42,246 nt of DNA from an uncultured Prevotella sp. (GTDB lineage Bacteria > Bacteroidota > Bacteroidia > Bacteroidales > Bacteroidaceae), in NCBI GenBank assembly GCA_947177775.1, contig CAMWVS010000023.1:1-42246 (forward strand). The letters are read 5' to 3'. This document shows positions 35,170-42,246 of this stretch, in pieces (positions within the stretch are counted from its first letter, which is position 1; each line of letters opens with the position of its first letter). The translations under genes were made by a program, and so were the position numbers. Below the pieces are notes generated by a model that was given only the letters and a program-made list of their open reading frames with translations, made no database searches and was not told the DNA's origin.

Positions 35170-35249
35170 CGATAAATATACCACACTGTTAGATGAAATA
35201 GCCGTGTGAATATAAAGAACAAAGATGACTCAAAATCCATAGAACTAAA

Positions 35250-37202
35250 ATGAATTGCAGAAACAGAATGATAGCCGCCGCATTCGCAGCGGCTATCCTG
35301 CCTCAGACCGTCATGTCGCAGCAGACATTCAACGAGATGAGCTATTCCGCGGAAGAAACCGTGTTCCGGCTTAATGCCCCTACGGCACAGAAGCAGAAGG
35401 TGGAGGTGAATATCTACAACGAAGGACAAGGCGGAAAGGCTGTCAAGAGAGTCAGGATGAAGGCCGTGGGCGATGACCGTTGGGAGGCAACGGTGAAAGG
35501 AAATCTGGACGGTAAGTTCTATACCTTCAATACAGGCAGGGGCGAATGTCCCGGCGTCTTTGCCAAGGCGGTGGGCGTCAACGGCCAGCGTGGTGCCATC
35601 ATCGACATGAAGCAGACCGCCCCCGAGGGCTGGGAGAACGACAGGCGTCCGGAGGTGAAGAGTCCGGCCGACCTCGTGATCTACGAGATGCACTGGCGCG
35701 ATTTCTCCATCGACGCCTCTTCCGGTCTGCAGCATAAGGGAAAGTTCCTGGCCCTGACCGAGCCTAAGGCCATAGAACATTTGAAGACGCTGGGCGTCAA
35801 CGCCATCCACATCCTGCCGTCGTTCGACTATGCGTCGGTTGACGAGAGCCGGTTGGGCGTGCCGCAGTATAACTGGGGCTACGACCCGAAGAACTACAAT
35901 GTGCCGGAGGGCAGCTATTCTACCGACCCATTTGCTCCCGACGTGCGCATCAAGGAGTTCAAGCAGATGGTGCAGGCTTTGCATAAGGCCGGCATAAGGG
36001 TGGTTCTCGACGTTGTGTACAACCATACTTTCGATATTAAGAACAGCAACTTCCAGCTCACATACCCCGATGTCTACTACCGAAAGACTGCCGACGGCAA
36101 GTATAGCGACGGCTCCGCATGCGGCAACGAGACTGCTTCGGAGCATCCGCTGATGCGCCGGTTCATGCTGGAGAGCGTGAAGTATTGGATTGACGAATAC
36201 CATATCGACGGTTTCCGCTTCGACCTGATGGGTATTCACGACATAGAGACGATGCGGCAGATACGTGCCGAAGTCAACCTGATAGACCCTACAATATATA
36301 TATATGGTGAGGGCTGGAGTGCCGGCACGTGCGCATATCCGCAGGAGAAGCTGGCCATGAAGGCCCTGACATACCGGTTGGACGGCATCGGCGCTTTCTC
36401 TGATGACATGCGCGACGCTCTGCGCGGACCGTTCAACGACGATACGAAGGGAGCGTTCCTGGCCGGTATTGCCGGTGAGGAGGAGAGTCTGAAGTTCGGC
36501 ATTGCGGGTGGTATTTCCCATCCGCAGGTGGACATGACGAAGGTTAACTACGACAAGAAGCCTTGGGCGGCTCAACCGACACAGCATGTAAGCTACGTGA
36601 GCTGTCACGACGATATGTGTCTTGTTGACCGTCTGAAGGCCAGCGTGCCCGGTTTGCAGGACACCTCGAGGCCCGAATATCTTCGTGTGGCGGAGTTGAT
36701 ACGGCTCGATCTGCTGGCCCAGACGGCTGTGTTCACGTCGCAGGGTGTTCCTTTCTTCCTCAGTGGCGAGGAGATGCTCCGCGACAAGAAGGGTGTGCAC
36801 AACAGCTTCAATTCTCCCGACAGCATCAACCGCCTCGACTGGGACAACCTGAAACGCTATCCGCAGGTGTTCGACTACTACAGCCGTCTCATCCGGTTGC
36901 GCAAGAACCATCCGGCTTTCCGTCTGGCTGATGCCGACAAGGTGTGCCGTCATCTGGAGTTCCTGCAGACGGAGGATTGTCTCGTGGCTTTCCAACTGAA
37001 GGATTTGGAGGCCATAGACACATGCAAGCGCATCGTTGTTGTGCTGAATGGCAACAAAGCTGCCAGGACTGTCAATATTCCCGGCGGCCGCTATTCCATT
37101 GTTTGCAGCAATGCCGTCATCAATGAGGATGGCATGGGCATGGTGGAAGGCGACCGCGTAAAGGTGGATGCGCAGTCGGCGTTGATTCTTTTTGAAAAAT
37201 GA
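35250..37202 (+). CDS. pulA: Type I pullulanase (CBM48-GH13)
   Basis: A 650-residue debranching enzyme. A signal peptide (about residues 1-24) is followed by a CBM48 domain (about 30-120) and the GH13 subfamily-14 barrel. The family signature YNWGYDP is at residue 207. Catalytic residues are Asp325 (GFRFDLMG), Glu354 (IYGEGWS) and Asp454 (SCHDDMCL). It hydrolyses alpha-1,6 branches so that the other enzymes can finish the linear chains; the signal peptide suggests it works outside the cytosol. It is placed between susB (80-bp gap) and the neopullulanase gene (63-bp gap) in the same operon. Confidence 0.95.
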   Translation: MNCRNRMIAAAFAAAILPQTVMSQQTFNEMSYSAEETVFRLNAPTAQKQKVEVNIYNEGQGGKAVKRVRMKAVGDDRWEATVKGNLDGKFYTFNTGRGECPGVFAKAVGVNGQRGAIIDMKQTAPEGWENDRRPEVKSPADLVIYEMHWRDFSIDASSGLQHKGKFLALTEPKAIEHLKTLGVNAIHILPSFDYASVDESRLGVPQYNWGYDPKNYNVPEGSYSTDPFAPDVRIKEFKQMVQALHKAGIRVVLDVVYNHTFDIKNSNFQLTYPDVYYRKTADGKYSDGSACGNETASEHPLMRRFMLESVKYWIDEYHIDGFRFDLMGIHDIETMRQIRAEVNLIDPTIYIYGEGWSAGTCAYPQEKLAMKALTYRLDGIGAFSDDMRDALRGPFNDDTKGAFLAGIAGEEESLKFGIAGGISHPQVDMTKVNYDKKPWAAQPTQHVSYVSCHDDMCLVDRLKASVPGLQDTSRPEYLRVAELIRLDLLAQTAVFTSQGVPFFLSGEEMLRDKKGVHNSFNSPDSINRLDWDNLKRYPQVFDYYSRLIRLRKNHPAFRLADADKVCRHLEFLQTEDCLVAFQLKDLEAIDTCKRIVVVLNGNKAARTVNIPGGRYSIVCSNAVINEDGMGMVEGDRVKVDAQSALILFEK

Positions 37203-37265
37203 ATTACTGAATCAGGAGTTCAATGGAGCGATAATTCCTTCCGACTCCTTAGAAAATAAACAATA

Positions 37266-39194
37266 ATGAGAAAACTGATAATAACCTTAACGTTGCTTCT
37301 CGGTGTTATGAACATGAATGGAAGTATTAAGATTGACCGTATAGAACCCACCGACTGGTATGTCGGTATGAAAGATGCCACGTTGCAGCTGATGGTCTAT
37401 GGTAAGGACGTGCGGGATATGGATGTCGACGTGCAGTATCCGGGCGTCCGTATTGACTCTCTCGTGCGTCTGGAATCGCCAAACTATCTGCTTGTCTATC
37501 TCAATCTGCAGGGGGCGCAAGCCGGCGAGATGACCTTGAACTTCAATCGTGGCAAGAAGACAAAGAAGGTGGCATATACTTTAAAGAACCGCGAGATGGC
37601 CGGCGAGAAACGCGTTGGATTCAGCAATGCCGACGTGCTCTACATGCTGATGCCCGACCGCTTTGCCAACGGCCGGACTGACAACGACGCTTTCAAGACC
37701 ATGCGCGACAAAGTGTGTGACCGTCAGGCGCCGAGCCTGCGCCATGGCGGCGATCTTGAAGGCATCCGCCAGCACCTTGACTATTTCACCGAGCTGGGCG
37801 TGACGGCCCTGTGGTTCACGCCGGTGTTGGAGAACGACTCTCCCAATGATGGCAAAAACAGCACTTATCATGGTTATGCCACAACCGACTACTACCGTGT
37901 TGACCCGCGCTTCGGCACAAACGAAGAGTATCGGACACTCATTGCCGAGGCCCATGCCAAGGGCCTGAAGGTGGTGATGGACATGATATTCAACCATTGT
38001 GGTTTCGACCATCCGTGGGTTGCCGACATGCCCTCGAAGGACTGGTTCAACACTCCGGAGTGGCTCTTCCCGGAGAATCAGGGTGCCGAGCATCAGAAGA
38101 CGATAGGCACCATGGACGGTGCGGCCAAGGTGAATGACATGTATTTGCAGACCAGTTACAAACTGACGCCGGTGCTTGACCCTTACGCCAGCAAGGTTGA
38201 CCTTCGTGAGACTGTCGACGGCTGGTTCGTTCCGACCATGCCCGATCTGAACCAGCGCAACCCGCATGTCATCAGGTATCTCATCCAGAACAGCGAATGG
38301 TGGATAGAGAGTGCGGGCATTGACGGAATCCGTATGGATACATATCCTTATGCCGACCGTGACGCGATGGCCCTGTGGATGAAGACCCTCGACACGGAAT
38401 ATCCCAATTTCAATACGGTTGGTGAGACATGGGTCACAGAACCGGCTTATACCGCGGCATGGCAGAAGGACTCCCGTCTGTCGGAGAAGAACAGTTATCT
38501 GAAGACGGTGATGGACTTTGCTTTCTTCGACCGCATCAATCAGGCAAAGAACGAAGTGACCGACGGTTGGTGGAATGGAATGAACCGCATCTATAACGTG
38601 CTATGCTATGATTATCTCTATCCCGACCCCAAGAGCGTGATGGCTTTTGTGGAAAACCATGACACCGATCGCTTCCTCGGCACGGGCAAGGACACTGTGG
38701 CTCTGAAACAGGCGCTGGCACTTCTGCTCACCATCAACCGCACGCCGCAACTGTATTATGGCACTGAGGTGCTTATGAACGGAACGAAGGCGGAGACTGA
38801 CGGTAATGTCCGTAAGGACTTCCCCGGCGGTTGGACCGGTGACAGCCGCAACTGCTTCACCGCAGAAGGCAGAACGCAGGCGGAGAACAACATGTTCGGC
38901 TGGCTGAGCAAGCTGTTGCACTGGCGTCAGGGCAACAAGGTTATTATTGAAGGCAGCCAGATTCAGTTCACTCCTCATAAGGGCGTTTACGTTGTTGCCC
39001 GCCAGTATCAGGGCGAAAGCGTTATGACCATCATCAATGGCACCAAAGAGCCGGCACAGCTGGAAGTCGCCCGTTATGCGGAAATCATAGACGGCAAGGA
39101 GAAAGCTATGGATGTCATCAGCGGCAGGACCGTCATGCTTGACAGGAATGTGAAGTTGCGTCCCCGGCAGACGCTCATACTTGAAATAAAGTAA
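37266..39194 (+). CDS. susA: GH13 neopullulanase/cyclomaltodextrinase-like enzyme (SusA-like)
   Basis: A 642-residue GH13 enzyme with a signal peptide (about residues 1-19) and an N-terminal Ig-like domain of the neopullulanase type (IKIDRIEPTDWYVGMKDATL, about 22-120). The barrel has MDMIFNHCGFDHPW, Asp358 (GIRMDTYPYAD, nucleophile), Glu387 (VGETWVTEP) and Asp466 (FVENHDTDRF), and ends with a C-terminal beta domain. It resembles Bacteroides SusA, a periplasmic enzyme cutting maltooligosaccharides and pullulan. Last gene of the lacI-led operon; a very long hairpin follows 24 bp after the stop. Confidence 0.93.
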   Translation: MRKLIITLTLLLGVMNMNGSIKIDRIEPTDWYVGMKDATLQLMVYGKDVRDMDVDVQYPGVRIDSLVRLESPNYLLVYLNLQGAQAGEMTLNFNRGKKTKKVAYTLKNREMAGEKRVGFSNADVLYMLMPDRFANGRTDNDAFKTMRDKVCDRQAPSLRHGGDLEGIRQHLDYFTELGVTALWFTPVLENDSPNDGKNSTYHGYATTDYYRVDPRFGTNEEYRTLIAEAHAKGLKVVMDMIFNHCGFDHPWVADMPSKDWFNTPEWLFPENQGAEHQKTIGTMDGAAKVNDMYLQTSYKLTPVLDPYASKVDLRETVDGWFVPTMPDLNQRNPHVIRYLIQNSEWWIESAGIDGIRMDTYPYADRDAMALWMKTLDTEYPNFNTVGETWVTEPAYTAAWQKDSRLSEKNSYLKTVMDFAFFDRINQAKNEVTDGWWNGMNRIYNVLCYDYLYPDPKSVMAFVENHDTDRFLGTGKDTVALKQALALLLTINRTPQLYYGTEVLMNGTKAETDGNVRKDFPGGWTGDSRNCFTAEGRTQAENNMFGWLSKLLHWRQGNKVIIEGSQIQFTPHKGVYVVARQYQGESVMTIINGTKEPAQLEVARYAEIIDGKEKAMDVISGRTVMLDRNVKLRPRQTLILEIK

Positions 39195-39218
39195 GAGATA
39201 AGAAGAAAGAGAGAAGAG

Positions 39219-39290
39219 GCTTTTATTCATTAATAACGCGAGTTCGGGAAAATTTCTTATCCCGAACTCGCGTTATTAATGAATAAAAGC
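39219..39290 (+). terminator. Very long perfect hairpin, terminator of the lacI-susA operon
   Basis: A perfect 31-bp stem (39219-39249 with 39260-39290; inner part ACGCGAGTTCGGGA) with a 10-nt loop, followed by TTTTAT on the plus strand. Long for a terminator; compare the hairpin at 8043-8128. Confidence 0.8.
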
Positions 39291-39515
39291 TTTTATACTG
39301 AGCGGCAAAGCCCATGCAGGCGAAAACTGTTTTATCACAACGCAATATGGCTTACGGGAATCTAAAATAATAAGCATTGAGACAATCTCTGGTTATGCCC
39401 TTGATGTTTATGGAATTCTCCCTGCGTATTGACTTTAAAGAACCTTACCGATGGAATTATCATACCTGGCCGGTAAAATGTAGTTGCGGATATATCATAT
39501 CTCGATTATTTTTTG

Positions 39516-39523
39516 TAAATTTG
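39516..39523 (+). promoter_or_regulatory. -7 box of the unknown/Sel1-DUF4303 unit
   Basis: TAAATTTG matches TAnnTTTG, 30 nt before the ATG at 39554. Confidence 0.55.
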
Positions 39524-39553
39524 CGGTGAACCAAGTCTTTCCAATTTGTTAAA

Positions 39554-40336
39554 ATGAATAACGAATCACGCAGTATATTTCCAGGAATTAAAGCTCGCAA
39601 GCCGCAATATGTGCTGGGGACAGAGAATGGAACAAGGCGCACATCTAACGTGACCGAGGCAAAAATTGTTGATGCCGTGTTTGATATTGAAGACAATGTG
39701 GCGATATACCTTGAAAAATGTGTGCCGGTGGTATTGGTCAGCTATGCCGAAGCATATTCCATCGATTATTATAAGGACGGCAGCATTGCGGTATGTTTCA
39801 GAGTCAACGGACATATGCTGCGTATGTGGCGGTCGGATGTTGATTGTGACATGGCCGCGGATATGATGTTCGACTTCTTCCGCACCGCATCGCTTCCTGA
39901 TATGACGGGCTGGCACTGTCAGAAAATCCATCCGGAGCAAGAAGCTCCGGAGACGAAACTATGTGTTGACGGCGAGGATTTCCGATACTTTGATATGGCG
40001 GATGTGTTCTGTGCTTTGGAAAATATCATAGAGCGCAAATCGCTATGGATGCTTTATGATTTCACTAAAGGCGATGGCGGGTATATCAACATCCGCAGGC
40101 GTGACAATGATACCGCTCCGACCGCCGGATATAAAGTTGAATATGTCAGATGGACTGAGCCGGCTCCGACCGGCTTCAGAGGCGTTGTTTCTGATGAAAG
40201 ACTCCTACGGAGCTGGCTGTGGAGTCTGATTGATGGCGAGAGATTGCCCGATCCTCTGAGCTGTTGGGAGGAGTTTGACGTGAACGATTATTTTGGAAGA
40301 ATGGTATTCAGATTTTTAGACGAAGAAAAGAAATGA
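39554..40336 (+). CDS. Protein of unknown function
   Basis: A 260-residue, acidic, apparently cytosolic protein with no signal peptide or membrane segment. I do not recognise the family. The N-terminal half shows alternating strands (IVDAVFDIEDNVAIYLEK, VPVVLVSYAEAYSIDYYKDG, SIAVCFRVNGHMLRMW), the C-terminal half helices rich in Trp and acidic residues (LLRSWLWSLIDGE, SCWEEFDVNDYFGRMVF). Its stop overlaps the start of the next gene by 4 bp (ATGA), so both are translated together and probably work together. Single-domain acidic proteins next to DUF4303 or Sel1 proteins are often immunity or effector-accessory proteins, but this is inference from context only. Confidence 0.8.
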   Translation: MNNESRSIFPGIKARKPQYVLGTENGTRRTSNVTEAKIVDAVFDIEDNVAIYLEKCVPVVLVSYAEAYSIDYYKDGSIAVCFRVNGHMLRMWRSDVDCDMAADMMFDFFRTASLPDMTGWHCQKIHPEQEAPETKLCVDGEDFRYFDMADVFCALENIIERKSLWMLYDFTKGDGGYINIRRRDNDTAPTAGYKVEYVRWTEPAPTGFRGVVSDERLLRSWLWSLIDGERLPDPLSCWEEFDVNDYFGRMVFRFLDEEKK

Positions 40337-42117
40337 ATGGCAAGTATAGCGAGCCGGTAAAAACGGCCGTCAGGATGATTTGGTCGAGTTACGACCGAGA
40401 GGAGATTCGTAGTGGATATGCGATGCTTATGCAGGCGGCGCAACATGGCGACGCCGATGCATTGGCATTCATTGCCCGCTGTTTCATGGGAGAGGAGTAT
40501 GTATGGTCGCAGGCAGGCTTTACAGTAGACGATGCCAATGCATCGAAGTTGATGCAGAAGAGTGCGATGATGGGCAGTGCCACCGGTGTTCTTTGTGCTG
40601 CCCGAAGCGCAAACCTAACCCCCTCGGTGGAACGTGCAATGCCGTTTGCTTCGTTTAAGGAAGCGTTTGAGGAGATTCTTGCTCAGGCAGGGCGTGGTGA
40701 CGCTTTCTGCTGTTACATGGTAGGAAACGTGTATTATTGGGGCGACTATCTGCGTGTCGAGCCAGACCATGCCAAGCAATTCAAAGACGAAAGCGATTAT
40801 AACGCATGGGCCTGGCCGATAGCAAAGGTGTGGTACGAACGTAGCTTTGACGGCGGACTTTGTGCCGGATGGGGCAATTACTGCGACATACGCAAATCTG
40901 GCCTTGGCGACATCAGCCGGGATGTCTATGAGAGATATTATCTGATGTTGGCCGACATCTCGCCAATCATCTGTACTAACTACGGCTATTATCTTCGCAA
41001 GGAGAAGGGTGATGCATATGCCGGTCTGATGCGCTATGTGGAAGCGGCCCGCAAGGGCGACCCTCAGGGCGCATACAATGCCGGACACATCTATGAGGCC
41101 GGCGAGGAGGTGGATGAAAATATAAGCCTTGCCTGTCAGCTCTTTGAAATGGCAGCCAACGGAGGTCTTGCTCAAGGGCAGTTCGAGATGGGATATTACC
41201 ATTTTGAAGGCTGTGGCGACTTAGAGCAGGACTATGCCCAGGCCGTGGACTGGTTTGAAAAGGCCTACTGGAATCCGAAGTGCTCTGAGGTTACCAAAGC
41301 GCAGTGTGCCGCCTATCTCGGCATCTGCTATCAGGAGGGGCTGGGAACAGTGCAGGACGACGATGTGGCGTTCGACTATCTCCATGAAGCCGGCGAAGGT
41401 GTCGACCACCTATGGGACTCAATAACTGTCAGGTTGCTCACAGCACTCGGCGTGGCGTATGCCTTCGGACGTGGCACCGAGGCTGATATTGAGTTGGGAT
41501 ACCAGTATTTTGAGGATGCTGTAAAACTCGGTTCGGAAGAAGCCAAAAAGTATATCGGCTACATCAACTCACCGGACTATGAAGCCGACGAGCGGAAAAA
41601 AGAAGAACCGGCCACTCCCGTAGCCCCGTTCTGGCAGAATGTGGCTGCAATGATCAGGGATGCGGTTGCTGCTGACCTGCGCGAAATTCTTGGACGCATC
41701 GACGATGAGCGCATTTACACAGTCGCTCTGGTCACCGACAGGTATTGCTGCTCGCTATTTCTTGCAGTGAACACCCTGGAGTATCTTGAAAGTGAAGACG
41801 AAGAGCCTGACGACGAAACCAAATGGCATCCCGACGAATGGGGATATTCCGACGGGCATGGCAGCGAACTGGTAAAGCTCAGCAAATCACTGTGGGAGAA
41901 CCACAATACGTTGCCAGGCGAAGCCTTTTTCTTCAGTGCAATGATTTCGGCGATGAAGCAGGTCAAAGACTCCGGAATATTAGGAGAGCGCACCGAAGAA
42001 ATCACATGGTTCATCTCGATATCGGACGATGAAGACGCTGAGAATCTCGAAGACTCGTCGGCCATGACTCTGAACAGCCCTGAACTGGCAGCCGTTTTTT
42101 TGAACAGAAGCAGATGA
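40333..42117 (+). CDS. Sel1-repeat protein with C-terminal DUF4303 domain
   Basis: A 594-residue cytosolic protein. Residues about 15-420 consist of Sel1-like TPR repeats; clear units are GDPQGAYNAGHIYEAGEEVD, GLAQGQFEMGYYHFEGCGDL, AAYLGICYQEGLGTVQDDD and LGVAYAFGRGTEADIELGY. After a short linker (KKEEPATPVAP) a separate domain of about 150 residues follows, with IYTVALVTDRYCCSLFLAVNT, a KWHPDEWGYSDG motif and ITWFISISDDEDAE, which I recognise as DUF4303, a domain often counted among immunity proteins of polymorphic toxin systems. Sel1 repeats mediate protein-protein contacts. It overlaps the upstream gene by 4 bp. Role uncertain; immunity or regulatory adaptor are the likely options. Confidence 0.85.
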   Translation: MNGKYSEPVKTAVRMIWSSYDREEIRSGYAMLMQAAQHGDADALAFIARCFMGEEYVWSQAGFTVDDANASKLMQKSAMMGSATGVLCAARSANLTPSVERAMPFASFKEAFEEILAQAGRGDAFCCYMVGNVYYWGDYLRVEPDHAKQFKDESDYNAWAWPIAKVWYERSFDGGLCAGWGNYCDIRKSGLGDISRDVYERYYLMLADISPIICTNYGYYLRKEKGDAYAGLMRYVEAARKGDPQGAYNAGHIYEAGEEVDENISLACQLFEMAANGGLAQGQFEMGYYHFEGCGDLEQDYAQAVDWFEKAYWNPKCSEVTKAQCAAYLGICYQEGLGTVQDDDVAFDYLHEAGEGVDHLWDSITVRLLTALGVAYAFGRGTEADIELGYQYFEDAVKLGSEEAKKYIGYINSPDYEADERKKEEPATPVAPFWQNVAAMIRDAVAADLREILGRIDDERIYTVALVTDRYCCSLFLAVNTLEYLESEDEEPDDETKWHPDEWGYSDGHGSELVKLSKSLWENHNTLPGEAFFFSAMISAMKQVKDSGILGERTEEITWFISISDDEDAENLEDSSAMTLNSPELAAVFLNRSR

Positions 42118-42246
42118 CATCAGATTATGGCATATTCGAATTAATTCAAAAGGAGTCGTGTTGGCCTTTATAATGTAAGAGTGAAGAGGCTTTTTATAAA
42201 GTAAGAGTGAAGAGTATAGAGTGAAGAGGTATGATTACCAACATAA
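42118..42246. repeat. Short GAGTGAAGAG direct repeats at the window end
   Basis: GTAAGAGTGAAGAG occurs at 42175-42188 and again at 42201-42214, with a further AGAGTGAAGAGG near 42218. A similar GAGAAGAGGCTTTTAT stretch is found after susA. No gene is visible before the window ends. Confidence 0.5.

Larger units (their letters stand above)
39195..39553. other. Intergenic region after the starch locus
   Basis: A 359-bp gap with the long hairpin (39219-39290), about 220 bp in which I see nothing recognisable, and the -7 box of the next unit (39516-39523). Confidence 0.6.

Overview
The window reads as a chromosomal segment of a Bacteroidales bacterium, most likely Prevotellaceae. The evidence is Bacteroidota-type -7 boxes (TAnnTTTG) in front of many genes, a SusC/SusD/SusE/SusF outer-membrane starch system, a LacI-MFS-GH77-GH97-pullulanase-GH13 cluster, and secreted enzymes that end in the short RG.Y(I)...KK..IR tail that I associate with Prevotella. 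No rRNA, tRNA or CRISPR array was seen. Family assignments come from reading motifs, not from database searches.

Layout. (1) About 1-4400: the end of an AT-richer integrative element, all on the minus strand (zinc-ribbon/HTH protein, tyrosine integrase, excisionase-like HTH protein, VirE_N protein, PriCT/DUF3987 protein). The last gene is cut short at the left edge, perhaps by an insertion sequence. (2) About 4440-15900: housekeeping genes: dnaK with a candidate sigma-54 promoter, a secreted protein of unknown function, a DUF6621 / carboxynorspermidine-dehydrogenase-like / recA group, rhaD, and rfbD-rfbB followed by a YbaK/ProX-type deacylase. (3) About 15900-39300: the starch/alpha-glucan locus. 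Leftward run a secreted GH53-plus-alpha-amylase pair and a susCDEF operon. Rightward runs lacI-MFS-malQ-susB-pulA-susA. (4) About 39500-42120: a two-gene unit made of an unknown protein and a Sel1-repeat/DUF4303 protein, possibly immunity-related.

How the starch genes fit together. SusC/D/E/F capture and import starch fragments. The secreted amylase cuts starch outside or at the surface. Neopullulanase, pullulanase and GH97 alpha-glucosidase reduce oligosaccharides. The MFS carrier and the GH77 glucanotransferase handle maltose and maltodextrins inside the cell. The LacI-type protein is the likely regulator.

The strongest new observation is regulatory. A near-palindrome (GTGCAAACGATTGCAC or close variants) lies upstream of exactly three transcription units: amylase-GH53, susCDEF, and lacI and its followers. 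In each case it is separated by 53, 53 and 54 nt from a good -7 box. Such constant placement upstream of the promoter suggests activation, not simple blocking. Other points of interest are an eight-C run inside lacI, long perfect inverted repeats and 22-bp tandem palindromic repeats between operons, and a possible nearly leaderless mRNA.
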